This document shows, piece after piece, positions 62,161 to 64,000 of a stretch of DNA of 64,000 bases. Each line of letters starts with the position of its first letter. Within the stretch, counting starts at the first letter, position 1. The notes beneath the pieces are model-generated. The model searched no databases. It saw only the letters and a list, made by a program, of their open reading frames with translations, and was not told where the DNA came from. Source of the DNA: Brachypodius melanocephalos (taxonomy: Eukaryota > Chordata > Aves > Passeriformes > Pycnonotidae). The translations under genes and the position numbers were made by a program. Where the stretch lies: NCBI GenBank assembly GCA_013398615.1, contig VZSR01000520.1:36620563-36684562 (forward strand). The letters are read 5' to 3'.

Positions 62161-64000
62161 ATGTCTTTAAAAGAAAGGGGAAAAAATCTACTGAAAAACT
62201 GAACAGGTTGGATTGTATTAAAGAGGAATTTACCAAATGCACAGAGAATCCTTAAAGAATTTATAAAGTGTGTCCATCTTGCAAAACATGAATTGAAGTA
62301 GACTGGAATGTTGATACAGTTAAAGAAAAGCTGTCTTCTGGGTATCTTTGAAAGCTTATGATTGGGAATGTGCTCCAGCACATTAGCTCCTTGTCCCCTG
62401 TATTTTTATTTTGAGGAGAAATGCCAATAGCTGCTTTAATGAAGTTGATGGCTTCTGTATAACCACTTGTAGTGGCTTTTTCTGACATAAAATACTTATG
62501 ATTCAGCACCCCTCTTTCTTGCCATCATTGCTCTCATTTGGCTTTGTGTGCCCGACTGTGGAAAGAGGCAAAGAGAGGTTTGTTCCCGAGCTGGAAAATA
62601 GAATTTTTTTATTTTTTTGCTAAGGTAAGGATACTGCCCAACGTGATCTTGTCAGAACTATGCTAGGAAGTAGATGTCCTTCTTTCCAAGTTATCACTAC
62701 ATAGTGCTATCAGGCAGCACAAAAGTGCTGATGTGGCCCTGGAACATGGGCACTAACACAGAGATAGTGTTTGACCTTGCCTTTGCTGGGACCAGCAGGA
62801 CACACAGATGGGAGTCTGAGAGCACAGGTAGAAACAATGTTTGCCAGGCAGCTTCCACAACTGGAGCTGCTGACCCACATCCAAGCCTCGTACAGCCCTG
62901 GGAAGATAACCAGTGCTCCTGACGCTGCAGAGTGATAATGGCATTTGACAGAAGAAACCATGAATATTTTAATCCTTTAAAAGGAGTAAGGAGTATGTCT
63001 AGTGTTGAGTCAAGCTGTTTGAATTATTCAGTGTGAATAAGTGAGCCAATTTATTGGACCTTTTCCTTGTTCACAGATCACTCATAACCTCATCTTTCTT
63101 TCCATGGCCAGAGTTGCTTTTCTCAAGTTTTCTGCAAATAGTTTATACAAATGTCAGCCAATGGAACTTGTGATCTCTTTCCTTCAACCACTATTAGCCA
63201 CCAGCTTTGTCTAATTTTCCAAAATATTCCTTTTCAGTATTTGGATGGTAGGAATTTTGAAGTGGGGGAAAAAAATAAATAGTGAATCTAAACTAAATTT
63301 ATAACTGTACAAATATTGTTCCATACAAAATTTCAAATATGTCTAGTTGTGCAAAATGAAGATATTATCTATATAATTATAAGAGCAAATAAGCTCCTGT
63401 CTGAGAGGTGGATTTTATTGGGGTTTGAATTGTGTAATAGCCCCGATAGGAACCTTCTCAGGACTGAGTGGTTAGAACCCCTTGTACCTAGCCCTGAAAA
63501 TGTCTTGGCTATCCAGAAAAAAATGGCATCTACACTTAATGTGTTCAGCAATAATTTTAAAACCTGTCTGTGCATTTTATTGGAGCTGAACAACTGCAAA
63601 TTTGATGAAGAGTGACTATAAATGGTACTAATATGGTTAAATCAAAGACAACTCTGAGGAGTGTTTCAGTCTTGATTTTGCACTATTCAACTCTCTTGAG
63701 TTTTGCATTGGTATATTCACTTATTTACCAAAGCTAGAGTCTTTCTACAAAAGTACTTTCTGTAATGATATTCTTGGGAGGTCTGCAGCTTGTCTCACAT
63801 TTGTGCATATGTGAAGTCAACCCAAACAATTAAGTATATGTAAAATCTGCATACTGATATAGTACCTTTCTTAAAATCTGATATAAGACTACATACAATA
63901 GGAAAGCCAAAATCTTTCTATAAAATTGCACAGAGAGTAAATCCCAATCTAAGCCATTTATCTAAGTAAAATGGAGTGTACAAGGTACTAAACTAGCCTG
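62161..64000. other. Non-coding stretch, no gene seen
   Basis: Frames of 63-99 codons, several overlapping on opposite strands (62674-62961, 63316-63615). No recognised product, repeat or regulatory block up to the window end. Confidence 0.55.

Noticed and set aside
1..64000. CRISPR array, operon, ribosomal or transfer RNA gene
   Set aside because: No regularly spaced identical repeats, no tRNA cloverleaf and no rRNA-like sequence were seen; the DNA is of vertebrate nuclear type.

Overview
The window looks like a stretch of vertebrate nuclear DNA, most probably from a bird. It is AT-rich and CpG-poor, has no recognisable protein-coding gene, RNA gene or operon, and is sparse in repeats. I see no mammalian Alu-type or full L1-type elements. 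Short A-rich tracts broken by runs of C (near 5761, 8345, 15897, 20700 and 32030) look like bird introns and intergenic DNA. The species call rests on sequence style only, because no gene anchors it. No complete gene is called: almost all open frames are as short as expected by chance in such DNA, and I recognise none of their products. The window reads as a gene desert or the inside of a very large intron.

Layout. 1-25 kb is mostly featureless AT-rich DNA with decayed SINE-like remnants (about 983, 7346, 11572 and 15041), a four-copy 12-base tandem repeat (1313-1351), a good stem-loop (13135-13186), homopolymer tracts and one exon-like segment (22160-22276). 25-34 kb holds a T-rich/TTTAG microsatellite (25276-25440), a possible quadruplex (27075-27098), the three best candidates for conserved regulatory DNA (26590-26890, 29340-29680, 33640-33900) and another SINE-like remnant (32514). 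34-47 kb includes GC-richer islets (36840-37070, 41600-41820, 42480-42760, 46836-47045), the longest open frame (39129-39788), a 402-N assembly gap (42060-42461) and a degenerate minisatellite (46606-46705). 47-64 kb has a clear SINE-like tail (47475-47570), a TA-rich palindromic cluster (48223-48313), purine-rich old-repeat-like segments (about 45310, 49840 and 61560) and a 100-N gap (57536-57635).

The second gap is the oddest locus. It is followed by about 170 CpG-rich bases with one open frame, and a 51-base near-duplicate lies on each side (57447-57497 and 57804-57854). Both copies sit in an open frame that reads almost the same 15-residue peptide.

With no genes there is no gene interplay to describe. 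If the window works, it is most likely through distal regulatory elements and perhaps unannotated noncoding transcripts. Homology statements for repeats and regulatory DNA come from visual recognition, not from a search.
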